Program-made: the position numbers and the translations under genes
Source of the DNA: Chondrocystis sp. NIES-4102
GTDB lineage: Bacteria > Cyanobacteriota > Cyanobacteriia > Cyanobacteriales > Xenococcaceae
Direction: 5' to 3'
Assembly: GCA_002368355.1 (NCBI GenBank)
Contig: AP018281.1
Span: 2,232,001-2,296,000, forward strand
Length of the DNA stretch: 64,000 nt
Part shown: one piece after another, positions 37,863 to 47,321 of the stretch
Layout: each line of letters opens with the position of its first letter
Numbering within the stretch: position 1 is the stretch's first letter
The notes under the pieces: model-generated
The model's input: only the letters and a program-made list of their open reading frames with translations
What the model was told of the DNA's origin: nothing
The model's database searches: none

Positions 37863-39890
37863 GTGTCATTAAGTTGGATTAAATCACTAGCGTCAGTTTC
37901 TTTAGGTTTATTTATCTGGGACTCAGGATTATCAGCGACCGTTTTTGCCAGTCCTAATATAGAACGTACTGAAGAATGCGAACTACTGGTCATTGGTGGC
38001 GGTTTAGCAGGAGTTGCAGCAAGTTACGAAGCCCTATTAGCTGGAAAAACCGTATGTATGACTGAAATTACCGACTGGGTAGGGGGTCAAATATCTTCTC
38101 AGGGAACTTCCGCACTAGATGAAAGAACAACTCAGCGATCGCAGTTATTTTTCCCTCGCGGTTATTTGGAATTTAGACAACGAATTGAAGATTATTATAA
38201 AGAGCTTAATCCTGGTGACTGTTGGGTGAGTGAGTCTTGTTTTCTGCCAAAAGATGCTCACAAGATAATGTTGGAACAATTGAAAGATGCCGAGGCTAAA
38301 GGAAAAGGGACTTTAAAATGGTTTCCAGCCACTGTTATTAAAGATTTAGAAATTAAAAAAGTTGCGGGGGAAGGAACAGGTAAACAAATAACTGGCGCAA
38401 TTGCTATTCAACATCGTCCTAAAAGTGAGTATTTATCCCTCAATTCCCTACCTTTGTCTCGCACCATAGAGGATGCTTATACCTATGAAGATTCTACTTT
38501 GTTTGAAAAAGAAGTTATTCGCCTAGTTCCTGCTGCAAGTAACCCCAAGTCTCCTGATTGGTATGTAATTGAGGCTACCGAAACTGGAGAAATTGTGGCA
38601 TTAGCAGATGTTCCCTACCGTTTGGGAATAGATCCTCTCTCCGCCTCCGAACCTTCATCCTCTTCTGTAGAAGGCGATCCCTATTGCACTCAGGGATTTA
38701 CTTATACCTTTGCTATGGAAGCAACAGAGGATGCACAGGATAATAAAATGCCTCCTTTTTATCCCCAACATCAAAACTACTACAGCTATGAACTGGAAAG
38801 ATTAGCAGATTTTGATTTAGTTTTTACCTATCGACGTATTTGGAGTCCTGATGAGGGAGAAACTAAGAAATTTGGAGGAATTGAGTTTACCGCCTCTACC
38901 CCTGGGGATATTTCCATGCAGAATTGGACTTGGGGTAATGATTATCGCCCTGGCACGGCGGAGGATAATTTAGTTTATACTCGTCAACAATTACAGTCGT
39001 TAGGTCAATTAGAACCAGGCGGTTGGCTTGGGGGCTTACGCACCTCAACTCTTAGTAAAGGTGAAGATCATGCTTTGGGTTATTTTTATTGGTTGGTACA
39101 AGGAACAACCGATTCTCAATTAGGAGAAGGAGTGAAAAAGCCCTATCCTAATCATCGTTTACTCACAGGCTTAGATTCGCCGATGGGGACAGAACACGGT
39201 CTATCGAAATATCCTTATATTAGGGAAGGTAGAAGAATTATTGGTCGGGTGTATCCTGGTTATTCTCAGGGTTTTACCATTACAGAAGTGGATATTTCAC
39301 GGGCAGACTATCGTAATGAGCATTATAGTAAAAATCTTGATCCTGTTACCTATCGTCAATTATGGAAAGCAGTAGATGGTAGAGAAGCTTTAATTAATCG
39401 AGATATGAAAATTGAAGCAATTAAAAGACGTACTCGTTCTAGCATTTATCCTGATTCTGTAGGTATTGGACATTACGCGATCGATTTTCACCCCTGCATG
39501 ACTCAAAGTCCGCCAGAAAAAGCAGGCAATACTGAGAGAAAAGGGGAAAGACAGGGAGGAGGACAAGCTTATCCTTTCCAAATACCTTTAAGAGCGATGA
39601 TTCCCCAAGAAATTGATAATTTGATTGTTGCAGGTAAAAGTATTGCTACTAGTCATATTGCTGCTGCTGCTTATCGTGTCCATTCCTTTGAGTGGTCTTC
39701 TGGGGTGGCTGCTGGAATGGTTGCTATGTTTGGTTTGGAGCAAGATATAATCCCTTATCAATTGGTAGATGAGCCTTTTATCAAAGAAACTAAGCTGCAT
39801 ATCTTGAAAAAGAAATTAGATCAAAGTGGTAATCCTACTGCTTTTCCTGATACTTCAATATTTAATCAGGATTGGGAAGATTGGCAGTAA
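37863..39890 (+). CDS. Exported FAD-dependent oxidoreductase
   Basis: A 675-residue flavoprotein. A hydrophobic N-terminus (about 9-30, ending VFAS) suggests export or membrane anchoring, without a twin-arginine motif. The dinucleotide fold is ELLVIGGGLAGVAASYEALL with GGGLAG at 45-50, and a late FAD motif NLIVAGKSIATSHIAAAAYRVH matches the FAD_oxidored/xanthan lyase-like family. Substrate unknown. The start is GTG at 37863 with GAGG upstream. A repeat-rich gap follows. Confidence 0.85.
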   Translation: MSLSWIKSLASVSLGLFIWDSGLSATVFASPNIERTEECELLVIGGGLAGVAASYEALLAGKTVCMTEITDWVGGQISSQGTSALDERTTQRSQLFFPRGYLEFRQRIEDYYKELNPGDCWVSESCFLPKDAHKIMLEQLKDAEAKGKGTLKWFPATVIKDLEIKKVAGEGTGKQITGAIAIQHRPKSEYLSLNSLPLSRTIEDAYTYEDSTLFEKEVIRLVPAASNPKSPDWYVIEATETGEIVALADVPYRLGIDPLSASEPSSSSVEGDPYCTQGFTYTFAMEATEDAQDNKMPPFYPQHQNYYSYELERLADFDLVFTYRRIWSPDEGETKKFGGIEFTASTPGDISMQNWTWGNDYRPGTAEDNLVYTRQQLQSLGQLEPGGWLGGLRTSTLSKGEDHALGYFYWLVQGTTDSQLGEGVKKPYPNHRLLTGLDSPMGTEHGLSKYPYIREGRRIIGRVYPGYSQGFTITEVDISRADYRNEHYSKNLDPVTYRQLWKAVDGREALINRDMKIEAIKRRTRSSIYPDSVGIGHYAIDFHPCMTQSPPEKAGNTERKGERQGGGQAYPFQIPLRAMIPQEIDNLIVAGKSIATSHIAAAAYRVHSFEWSSGVAAGMVAMFGLEQDIIPYQLVDEPFIKETKLHILKKKLDQSGNPTAFPDTSIFNQDWEDWQ

Positions 39891-40192
39891 GTAAGAAAGC
39901 AAAAGTAATTTTTAGAAAAGACGAGGAGACAAGAGAATATAGCCCAAAAGATTATTTGCTTGATAATTAGGGTGATTATTGGGTAGTGGGTAGTGGGTAG
40001 TAGGGGGGAGTCTGTATTATTTGAATGCCACCCTAATTTAGCTGCGGGTCAAAGCTAAAAGCCAAAAGCTATCAAACACGGATTAGCTGCGCGTCAAAGC
40101 TAAATGCTAAAGACTAAAAACTAAAAAATGTCCTAATATTATCTAGTAATGCTATATATAGAAGCAAAAAAAAATTAAGTGTAACTATATTT
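39891..40192. other. Repeat-rich gap before mtnA
   Basis: Three GGGTAGT heptamers at 39981-40001 are followed by two imperfect direct copies of a unit beginning TTAGCTGCGGGTCAAAGCT (about 40037 and 40083). A 29-base segment at 40067-40095 occurs again, inverted, at 60309-60337. No gene seen. Confidence 0.8.
40067..40095 (+). repeat. 29-bp dispersed repeat, copy A
   Basis: AGCTATCAAACACGGATTAG and nine further bases (to GCGTC) are identical to the reverse complement of 60309-60337, about 20 kb away. Both copies lie in gaps with heptamer repeats. Confidence 0.9.
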
Positions 40193-41251
40193 ATGATCCT
40201 AACCTCCAATGAGATTTATCCTGTCGTCTGGCAAGACGGTAAAGTTTTATTAATCGATCAAACTCGTTTGCCTGGGGAATATAGCAGGGTAGCAATTACC
40301 CGTAGTTCTGATATGGCACAAGCTATTAAAACCATGATTGTCAGGGGTGCGCCAGCTATAGGTGTTGCAGCAGCTTATGGGATGTATTTAGGTGCATTAG
40401 AAAGTAACACAAGCGATCGCGCTAAATTTTTAGAACATTTAGAACAGATTGCTCAACAACTACGCCAAACCCGCCCCACGGCAGTTAATTTGTTTTGGGC
40501 TATTTCTCGAATGTTAAAAAGTGCCTATGAAGATTTAGGGACAATTGCCGAAATAAAAGATAACTTGTTAATAACCGCCCAGACAATTCAAGCGGAAGAT
40601 TTAGCCACTTGTCGAGCGATCGGTGAACATGGTTTAAATGTTTTACCTAAAACTCCAGAAAAATTAAGAATTCTAACCCATTGTAATACAGGTTCTTTAG
40701 CCACCGCAGGTTATGGAACGGCTTTAGGGGTAATTCGTTCTGCCTGGCGATCGCAACGTTTAGCTAGAGTCTACGCGGATGAAACACGCCCTCGTTTGCA
40801 GGGAGCAAAATTAACTGCTTGGGAGTGTGTACAAGAGAATATACCTGTTACCGTAATTACTGATAGTATGGCTGCCCACTGTATGCAGCGTCAAATGGTA
40901 GATGTAGTAATAGTAGGTGCAGATCGGATTACGGCTAATGGCGATGTTGCTAATAAAATCGGAACTTATTCAGTAGCGATCGCAGCTAAGGCTCATCAAA
41001 TTCCTTTCTATGTTGCAGCACCCTTTTCAACTATCGACTTTAAATTAGGTAGTGGTAATGAAATAACTATTGAAGAGCGATCGGCTAGTGAAATATATCA
41101 CTTAAACGATAGTAATATTTGTGTTGAAGGAGCAGAATTTTATAATCCAGCTTTTGACATTACCCCAGCTAATCTAATTACTGGCATTATTACAGAAAAA
41201 GGCACAATTAAACCAGACTCATTAGCAGATTATAGTAATCAAATGGTTTAA
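40193..41251 (+). CDS. mtnA: Methylthioribose-1-phosphate isomerase
   Basis: Converts 5-methylthioribose-1-phosphate to methylthioribulose-1-phosphate in methionine salvage. The eIF2B-alpha-like fold shows [15 protein letters not shown] near the N-terminus, [18 protein letters not shown] (catalytic Cys in HCNTGS), and [19 protein letters not shown] with the catalytic Asp. Length 352 is full. The next two steps, mtnB and mtnC, are about 20 kb away at 61.5-62.8 kb, so the pathway is split. Confidence 0.95.
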   Translation: MILTSNEIYPVVWQDGKVLLIDQTRLPGEYSRVAITRSSDMAQAIKTMIVRGAPAIGVAAAYGMYLGALESNTSDRAKFLEHLEQIAQQLRQTRPTAVNLFWAISRMLKSAYEDLGTIAEIKDNLLITAQTIQAEDLATCRAIGEHGLNVLPKTPEKLRILTHCNTGSLATAGYGTALGVIRSAWRSQRLARVYADETRPRLQGAKLTAWECVQENIPVTVITDSMAAHCMQRQMVDVVIVGADRITANGDVANKIGTYSVAIAAKAHQIPFYVAAPFSTIDFKLGSGNEITIEERSASEIYHLNDSNICVEGAEFYNPAFDITPANLITGIITEKGTIKPDSLADYSNQMV

Positions 41252-41273
41252 ATTACTAATATTTGATTTATAT

Positions 41274-41411
41274 TTAGCGGTTTTTTTGATTCTCAATGTG
41301 AAAATCGCCTACATTGCTATTGTGAGGCATCTCTTGACAAGCAATTAAAAGAGCGACTAACATAATAGCCGTAATTAACCTGTTCATTACCGTAATAAAA
41401 TCACCAGACAC
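41274..41411 (-). CDS. Candidate small lipoprotein (45 aa)
   Basis: A short minus-strand frame begins with GTG at 41411, preceded by GGAGG eight bases upstream, or with an internal ATG at 41387. From that Met the product is MNRLITAIMLVALLIACQ and 19 polar residues: a basic start, a hydrophobic core and a lipobox LIAC, as in small bacterial lipoproteins such as entericidins. No homologue is recognised. It lies downstream of the TIGR03792 gene on the same strand, in a gap otherwise empty. Confidence 0.5.
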   Translation of the reverse strand: MSGDFITVMNRLITAIMLVALLIACQEMPHNSNVGDFHIENQKNR

Positions 41412-41551
41412 AATTTTAACCTCCCCAAAACACCAGTTAAGATAATGGTGCAATAAGAGAGTGAGTAATTTTGTCAGTATTATTACAGGTTTTAAATTGG
41501 CACAGGGTATAAATTAGAAAATCTCTATCCTATTGCCTATCCTTGCATCCT

Positions 41552-41869
41552 TTATTTAGAGGGAAATTTACGAACTTGAAATTCCTTGCTTTCGATCATT
41601 TTATAACTAATATTCATTTTGCCCATAATCTGTGAAAATCGCTGTTCAATCTCCACCAAATCTGCCATCGGAATAGATTTCCATTGTTGACGAGTTTGCC
41701 AACGAATTATAAAGATCACTTTATCCGATGAATGAGGTTCAATCCAGACTTCTTTACCCAAAAAACCAGGATAGGTAGCTAAAGAAGCAGTCCAAACCGC
41801 TTCATCTTCGCGAATAAATTTTTCGCGTCCATCAGCATCAACCTCAAATTTCAGCCATTCAATAACCAT
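41552..41869 (-). CDS. TIGR03792 family cyanobacterial protein
   Basis: A 105-residue protein starting MVIEWLKFEVDADGREKFI, with VWTASLATYPGFLGKEVWIEP and VIFIIRWQTRQQWKSIP. This is the pattern of TIGR03792, a small cyanobacterial family with a dimeric alpha+beta-barrel (ABM monooxygenase-like) fold. Function unknown. Full length. Confidence 0.85.
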   Translation of the reverse strand: MVIEWLKFEVDADGREKFIREDEAVWTASLATYPGFLGKEVWIEPHSSDKVIFIIRWQTRQQWKSIPMADLVEIEQRFSQIMGKMNISYKMIESKEFQVRKFPSK

Positions 41870-41972
41870 AAAACTTACGCAAAGAGATTAATAAATTCAA
41901 TAATATTTATCTGGAGCTATTTTTACGATCTAATAATTAATATAGTAAATAAATTAAGAGGGAAGAACAGGA

Positions 41973-42296
41973 ATGGATAATAATGATTGGCTCAAGCAAC
42001 TAGTAATGTTAGGTATAGGTACAACCTCCTTGGTAACAGAGAAAATTAAGGAAGTTAGTGATCAATGGGTAAAGGATGGCAAACTTAATTCCGAACAAGC
42101 CAAATCTTTTGTTGATGATTTCATGTCGCAGCTTAATACTGAGTCTGGAGGAGTTCAAAAACAATTAGAAAGGCAAATCAAAAATATTTTGCAAGATCTC
42201 GGAGTACCTCGTCAAGCAGAAATGGATGAATTACGTGGGCGTATTGACCGCTTGGAGCGTCAAATTAGAGATTTAGAAAATAAAAGTTGGCGTTAA
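41973..42296 (+). CDS. Phasin-like coiled-coil protein
   Basis: A 107-residue, highly charged protein. The N-terminal half (LKQLVMLGIGTTSLVTEKIKEVSDQW) is an amphipathic helix like phasin-family and poly(hydroxyalkanoate) granule-associated proteins; the C-terminal 40 residues (DELRGRIDRLERQIRDLENK) form a heptad coiled coil. Many cyanobacteria carry such a gene without a clear link to PHA granules. Function uncertain. Confidence 0.75.
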   Translation: MDNNDWLKQLVMLGIGTTSLVTEKIKEVSDQWVKDGKLNSEQAKSFVDDFMSQLNTESGGVQKQLERQIKNILQDLGVPRQAEMDELRGRIDRLERQIRDLENKSWR

Positions 42297-42503
42297 TTCT
42301 AGATATTGCTATTTTAATATCCAGTCAATACTTTTGGTACGGACACAAGCTTGGCTATCGGCTAATATAACAATTGTAAATTAGAATTATATTCATATGT
42401 TTTACATCCTTTCGCCACAGGTACAAAGTGTTCTATTTTATACCCATGCCAACATTAGTATCTCTGGATTTTAGACTGTAACCTCTATTTTAAGGACGAA
42501 TTT

Positions 42504-42893
42504 GTGATTACATTAAGCTTATTACATCCTCTTCAATCAGTAGCGGTTCAAAGCTGGACTTTTCATAATGAGTCCAGCATTAAAATTGGTCGTGCCACTA
42601 ATAATGAGGTAGTGTTATACAGTGCGGTTGTTTCTCGCCATCATGTAGAGATAAAAAAAACAGGAGATAATACCTGGGAAGTTGTAAACCTTGGATCTAA
42701 TGGTACTTATATTGATGGTGAACGTGTTGATCAAGTTCCAGTGGTAGATGGTATGATTTTCCGTTTAGCTACTTCAGGGCCGAAAATTTTGATTAAAATT
42801 GAAACTGTTAATCCAGCAGAATTAGATTTAGGTAGTCAAGCAACAAGAATTCCTAGACAACCAAAAGGAGCAAAGGATACTTTAATTAGTTAA
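42504..42893 (+). CDS. FHA domain protein
   Basis: A single forkhead-associated domain (129 residues) expected to bind phosphothreonine. The motif series is intact: IKIGRATNNEVVL, VVSRHHVEI (SxxH) and NLGSNGTYIDGERV. No other domain is present apart from a polar tail, so it is an adaptor module. The start is GTG at 42504 with AAGGA upstream. No kinase gene is adjacent. Confidence 0.92.
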   Translation: MITLSLLHPLQSVAVQSWTFHNESSIKIGRATNNEVVLYSAVVSRHHVEIKKTGDNTWEVVNLGSNGTYIDGERVDQVPVVDGMIFRLATSGPKILIKIETVNPAELDLGSQATRIPRQPKGAKDTLIS

Positions 42894-42969
42894 GGGTTGG
42901 CAGTTTGCACAAGTATCAAGTAAAACAACCACGCTTAGGGCATAAAAGCTAAATTTCCAAGTTACTCAG

Positions 42970-43770
42970 TTAAAAATCTTTAATTATTTCCTTAATTTCA
43001 TTAAGATTTAAACAAGAAGATTGAGAATCTACAGCAACTTTTAACCATAAGAGATACTCTACATTACCCGCAGGGCCAGTAATAGGTGAAACTGTAAGAC
43101 CTTGATATTGCCAACCTATAGACTGTGCAGCTTGCCAAACCTGCCAAATAGCCAAGGCTCTATCTTCGCTCTGGCGCACCACCCCATTTTTACCTACTTT
43201 TTCTCGTCCAACTTCAAACTGTGGTTTAACCAAAAGAATCACTTCTTTAGGCAAAGTTAAGAGATTCCATAAAGGTTCGAGGACTTTAGTTAAAGAAATA
43301 AAAGATAAATCCAACACTCCCAAATCTGCCATTGAGGAATCACCATATAGCTTATCTGGAGTTAGATAGCGAATATTAGTTCTTTCCTTTAAGATTACGC
43401 GATCGCTATTGCGAATATTCCAGGCGACTTGTCCGTAACCTACATCTACACCATATACAAGTTTTGCCCCTGATTGTAATAAGCAGTCGGTAAATCCTCC
43501 TGTTGAAATACCTCCATCTAAACAGATTCGATCTTGGACTTCAATCTTAAAAGTTTGCAGGGCTTGATTTAGTTTTTTACCCCCACGAGATACATAGGGT
43601 GGTTGTTCTTTAACTTCAATTTGAGCATCGATTTTAACCTCTGTCCCAGGTTTATCTATAATCTCTTGATTTACTTTAACTTTTCCAGCCCTAATCAGAC
43701 TTTGTGCTAAGGCTCGTGAATCACACAATTCCAGAGTAACTAAAAGTTTATCTAATCGTTGTTTAGTCAA
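42970..43770 (-). CDS. tlyA: TlyA-family rRNA 2'-O-methyltransferase
   Basis: S4 RNA-binding domain (residues 1-65, RLDKLLVTLELCDSRALAQSLIRAGKVKV) followed by an FtsJ-like methyltransferase with LDGGISTGGFTDCLLQ as motif I and VKPQFEVGREKVGKNGVV. This is the TlyA/haemolysin family, which methylates the ribose of rRNA cytidines in mycobacteria; haemolysis is a secondary label. Length 266 is normal. Confidence 0.92.
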   Translation of the reverse strand: MTKQRLDKLLVTLELCDSRALAQSLIRAGKVKVNQEIIDKPGTEVKIDAQIEVKEQPPYVSRGGKKLNQALQTFKIEVQDRICLDGGISTGGFTDCLLQSGAKLVYGVDVGYGQVAWNIRNSDRVILKERTNIRYLTPDKLYGDSSMADLGVLDLSFISLTKVLEPLWNLLTLPKEVILLVKPQFEVGREKVGKNGVVRQSEDRALAIWQVWQAAQSIGWQYQGLTVSPITGPAGNVEYLLWLKVAVDSQSSCLNLNEIKEIIKDF

Positions 43771-43824
43771 TAATCGAATATAAATTAAAATTATATAAAT
43801 TTAGTGTAAGTATTTATGGGTAAA

Positions 43825-43870
43825 AAGTAAAACCAGGGCTTACAATTTATTCTCACCATGTAAACCCTGG
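43825..43870 (-). terminator. Orphan terminator of candidate small RNA
   Basis: Eleven-position stem with one mismatch (CCAGGGTTTAC against GTAAGCCCTGG) around a 16-base loop, followed on the minus strand by TTTTACTTTTT. It lies upstream of the tlyA start and downstream of no protein gene. Confidence 0.65.
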
Positions 43871-43998
43871 AGATGTTCGAGAAGTATCTTCAACTATCCT
43901 AGATGTTTGTCTATGTTTAAACATCGGTCATTTGACTTAACTCATTAGTGCTGAATCTAGAGAAAAATCCGCAATATGACTTAGATTAATTTAATGTG
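43825..43998 (-). ncRNA. Candidate small RNA (about 175 nt)
   Basis: On the minus strand TTAACA (44029-44034), an 18-base spacer and a perfect TATAAT (44005-44010) are followed about 130 bases later by a hairpin CCAGGG-GTTTAC/GTAAG-CCCTGG (43833-43870) and the tract TTTTACTTTTT. No frame longer than a few codons lies between, and the only minus-strand gene below, tlyA, starts after the terminator. A second hairpin GATGTTT/AAACATC lies about midway. Together these outline a free-standing small RNA of roughly 175 nt. No known family recognised. Confidence 0.5.
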
Positions 43999-44004
43999 GA
44001 GTAT

Positions 44005-44034
44005 ATTATATGTCCGTATAAAATTAGCTGTTAA
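44005..44034 (-). promoter_or_regulatory. Sigma-70-type promoter of candidate small RNA
   Basis: TTAACA, 18-base spacer and TATAAT on the minus strand. The boxes differ from consensus at one base only. Transcription would begin near 43998. Confidence 0.5.
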
Positions 44035-44136
44035 CATTTAACAGGGGTAGTATTGGTCAAACCTATGATTGATCTCAGTTAAGCATAAGCTACAAGCTAA
44101 GAGAACTAATAAATTTTCCTAATGGGAACTGATGTG

Positions 44137-45357
44137 ATGATTAAAATTCTACATTTATCTGACATTCACATGGGTAGCGGATTTTCCCACGGTAGGGTTA
44201 ATCCAGAAACAGGTATTAATACTAGACTTGAAGACTTCATAAATTGTTTACGTATTTGTATAGATAGAGCGATCGCCGAACCTGTAGACTTAGTATTATT
44301 TGCTGGAGATGCTTTTCCTGATGCTACTCCTCCCCCTTATGTACATGAAGCCTTTGCAAGTCAGTTTCGACGTTTGGCTGATGCTCAAATTCCAGTAATT
44401 TTATTAGTAGGTAATCACGATCAACACTCTCAAGGTAATGGGGGGGCAAGCTTATCTATCTATCGTACCTTAGTTGTTCCTGGATTTATCGTTGGTGATA
44501 CCATTACTACCCATCGCCTCAACACTCGCAATGGCGAAATTCAAGTTATTACTCTCCCTTGGTTAAATCGTTCTACCTTATTAACTCGTCCTGAAACGGA
44601 AGGTTTGGCATTGGCAGAAGTTAATGAGTTACTCATAGAAAGATTGCAGCCAGTTTTAGAAGCAGAAATCCGCCGTAAGGACGCTAGTTTGCCTACGGTT
44701 TTATTAGGTCATTTGATGGCAGATAGGGCAAATTTGGGAGCAGAAAAGTTATTAGCTGTGGGCAAAGGTTTTACTATTCCTATTTCCATGTTAATTCGCC
44801 CTGAATTGGATTATGTGGCTTTAGGTCATGTTCATAAACATCAAAATCTTAACCCAACTAATGATCCTCCTATTATTTACCCAGGTAGTATTGAACGGGT
44901 AGATTTTAGTGAAGAAAAAGAGGATAAGGGTTATATTTTACTGGAAGTTGAACCAGGTAAGGTAAATTGGCAATTTTGTCCGCTTCCTGCGCGTCCTTTT
45001 TTAACTATTGAGATTGATGTTTCTAAAGAAGAAGATCCTAATCAAGCTATACTCAACGCCATAGCCAAACAGGATATTACTGATCGTGTGGTGCGTTTAA
45101 TTTATAAATTGCGCTCAGAACAATTAGATTTAATTAATAATGCTGCTATAGATCGGGTTTTGCAAACTGCCCATAGCTATAGTAGTCGTCCTGAATTAAT
45201 TAGTCAGTTATCTCGTTCTCGTTTACCAGAATTAGGAGTAGGTAATAGTTTAGACCCTATAGAAGCCCTAACGACCTATTTAAATAACCGAGAGGATCTG
45301 CAAGATATTCGTCAAGATCTTTTAAATGCTGCGTCTGTTTTGCTTAATGCTAATTGA
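44137..45357 (+). CDS. SbcD/Mre11-like DNA repair exonuclease
   Basis: Calcineurin-like phosphoesterase of the SbcD/Mre11 type, expected to trim DNA ends together with an SbcC/Rad50 ATPase that is not adjacent. The metal motifs are in order: LHLSDIHMGS, FAGDAFPD, VGNHD, LGHLMAD and ALGHVHKHQ. A C-terminal capping region follows from about residue 270. I chose the ATG at 44137 (MIKILHLSD), which fits the family; an ATG at 44122 in frame would add five residues. Confidence 0.9.
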   Translation: MIKILHLSDIHMGSGFSHGRVNPETGINTRLEDFINCLRICIDRAIAEPVDLVLFAGDAFPDATPPPYVHEAFASQFRRLADAQIPVILLVGNHDQHSQGNGGASLSIYRTLVVPGFIVGDTITTHRLNTRNGEIQVITLPWLNRSTLLTRPETEGLALAEVNELLIERLQPVLEAEIRRKDASLPTVLLGHLMADRANLGAEKLLAVGKGFTIPISMLIRPELDYVALGHVHKHQNLNPTNDPPIIYPGSIERVDFSEEKEDKGYILLEVEPGKVNWQFCPLPARPFLTIEIDVSKEEDPNQAILNAIAKQDITDRVVRLIYKLRSEQLDLINNAAIDRVLQTAHSYSSRPELISQLSRSRLPELGVGNSLDPIEALTTYLNNREDLQDIRQDLLNAASVLLNAN

Positions 45358-45364
45358 GGGAAAT

Positions 45365-45407
45365 AAAAAAAAAGGTAGGAAAACGTTTATTCTACGCACC
45401 CCTACCT
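45365..45407 (-). terminator. Terminator of flv3
   Basis: The 7-bp stem AGGTAGG/CCTACCT (45373-45379 with 45401-45407) is followed on the minus strand by a run of eight or nine T broken once by A. It lies 33 bases past the flv3 stop and just after the convergent SbcD-like gene. Confidence 0.8.
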
Positions 45408-45439
45408 CAATAATAAAAATGTAAATTTAGACAATTAGT

Positions 45440-47167
45440 CTAGTAATGATTCCCTACTTTACGATGATGCACTGCGGTTATTCCTTCAGGGTTGGCAACA
45501 CGTCCTAAATCAACCTGACTGTAGACAATCCAATGATCGCTACATTCCATACGGCTAGATACTCGACATTCTAAGTATGCCAAAGCATCGGTTAGTATAG
45601 GTGATCCATTAGCTGCGGTTTGGGTTTTTACCCCTGCAAAACGGTCTGCACCAGGTTTAAATCGTTTGAGGAAGTGTTTCATTAACCCTTGATACTTCCC
45701 TTCTTCTAAGATATTTAAAACAAAGCGATCGCCTACCTGCATTAAGGATTCAATTGCCCGATCTTTAGCCACAGCAATAGTTAAGCCTGGTGGTTCAAAA
45801 CTGGCTTGGGATACCCAGGATGCCAACATCGCACTATTAACATCGCCTTTAGTGGCGGTAATGATATACAATCCTCCACTCAAACGACCTATAGCTTTAT
45901 CTAAATCGGTGTCAACAGCCTTCATCTGTTTGACTAATTCTTCACGGGTGAGTAATTGTCCTAAATCTGTTCCCGATTCTTCGCATAATTGATAATCTGC
46001 TTCAGTTGGGGTGTCTTTGATTTTTATGACGGGGAAGGCTGGTTTTAACCCTGCTTCACGAAATTTAGCCAGCAAGGGATCTATCGGTTCATCATCATCA
46101 CCATAGGACTCAAACAGTCCAATTAGTTGTTTCTCCTTGGCTACTGCTAATACTGTTCCTAAGTTGCTAGTAATTTCTTCTTGGTTTTTTCCCGCCAGTG
46201 GAGGCATTCCTAAGACAATACCTACAGATCGATTTACTATTTCATGGACTTCGGTATTATCTGCCGATCGCAAATCAACCATTTCTACATTGATGCCAGT
46301 TTTGGTAATCCCTCTAGCTATAACTTGGGACAAGCGATCGCTATATCCATAATCTGAAATGTAAAAAACAGCTACACTTTTATCTGCTTTGGTTTGGGAT
46401 TCACTCCAGTGACGATAGCGACCTAGTAGTTCTTGTATGTTATAACGTAATAGGGGCCCATGTCCATTAGCCACAACATTGATATCTCCTAACTGATCCA
46501 TTCTCTTCATTGCTGAAAGTACGGATCGTGCATTAGGGGCCATCAAACAGTCATAGTAGAAACGATAGTCTTTATCGATCGCTTTTAAATCTTCGTCATA
46601 GGTTGCATCTGAGCAATAGTGCATCCCAAAGGCATCGCAGGTAAATAGTATCCCTGTTTGATGATCGTAACTGAAAATGGTATCTGGCCAATGTAAATTG
46701 GGAGCGTTGACAAACTCAATTATATGACCTTGACCTAAATCGATTGTTTCACCATTTTTTACTATTTGCTGTTTAAAGGGTTTATGTACTAAATCTTCTA
46801 AAAACTTAATTGCCATTTTGGATGCAACTACTGTTGCTTGAGGCGCAAGTTCTAGAAAATCTTTTACTAAACCACTATGATCTGGTTCTGTATGACTAAC
46901 GATTAGATAATCGATTGTTTGGGGGTCAATTAGACCTTTTAATGTATCAAGATATAATTGGCGAAACTTGGCATGGGAAGTATCAACCAAAGCAATTTTA
47001 TCTGCACGAATTAAATAGGAATTGTATGTTGTCCCATTTTGCAAACCAAATTCAATATCAAAGCGATCGCGATCCCAGTCTAAAGAACGAATTACTGTAG
47101 TATCGTCAGTTATCGCTTCGGTTTGAACGGTTAACCTTGGTTGGGTTTTAATTGGTGTTGCGACCAT
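45440..47167 (-). CDS. flv3: Flavodiiron protein Flv3-type
   Basis: Cyanobacterial flavodiiron protein that reduces oxygen to water with electrons from photosystem I, usually as a heterodimer with Flv1. Three domains: metallo-beta-lactamase-like diiron domain (about 30-265) with the canonical ligands HTEPDH (His92, Glu94, Asp96, His97), flavodoxin domain (about 270-410) and a C-terminal flavin reductase domain specific to cyanobacterial A-type proteins. The intact ligands exclude Flv1/Flv4, and overall wording is closest to Synechocystis Flv3 (sll0550); Flv2 is the alternative. No partner flv gene lies here. Confidence 0.85.
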   Translation of the reverse strand: MVATPIKTQPRLTVQTEAITDDTTVIRSLDWDRDRFDIEFGLQNGTTYNSYLIRADKIALVDTSHAKFRQLYLDTLKGLIDPQTIDYLIVSHTEPDHSGLVKDFLELAPQATVVASKMAIKFLEDLVHKPFKQQIVKNGETIDLGQGHIIEFVNAPNLHWPDTIFSYDHQTGILFTCDAFGMHYCSDATYDEDLKAIDKDYRFYYDCLMAPNARSVLSAMKRMDQLGDINVVANGHGPLLRYNIQELLGRYRHWSESQTKADKSVAVFYISDYGYSDRLSQVIARGITKTGINVEMVDLRSADNTEVHEIVNRSVGIVLGMPPLAGKNQEEITSNLGTVLAVAKEKQLIGLFESYGDDDEPIDPLLAKFREAGLKPAFPVIKIKDTPTEADYQLCEESGTDLGQLLTREELVKQMKAVDTDLDKAIGRLSGGLYIITATKGDVNSAMLASWVSQASFEPPGLTIAVAKDRAIESLMQVGDRFVLNILEEGKYQGLMKHFLKRFKPGADRFAGVKTQTAANGSPILTDALAYLECRVSSRMECSDHWIVYSQVDLGRVANPEGITAVHHRKVGNHY

Positions 47168-47321
47168 GTACCCTCTTTTTATTTTTATTAAGTTTCTTAT
47201 ACTATTTTTATTGTGCCACGACTTCTAATTCTGTTGGCATCTATTTAAATCTTTTTATTTAAGGTCTGGATATGCTCTTTTATCTATCAATTGTATAGAG
47301 TAAATATGTAGACAATAAATA

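Larger units (their letters stand above)
43771..44136. other. Gap holding a candidate small RNA gene
   Basis: No protein gene is seen in this gap between divergent tlyA and the SbcD-like gene. On the minus strand it holds a promoter-like pair of boxes and an orphan terminator, listed separately. Confidence 0.6.
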
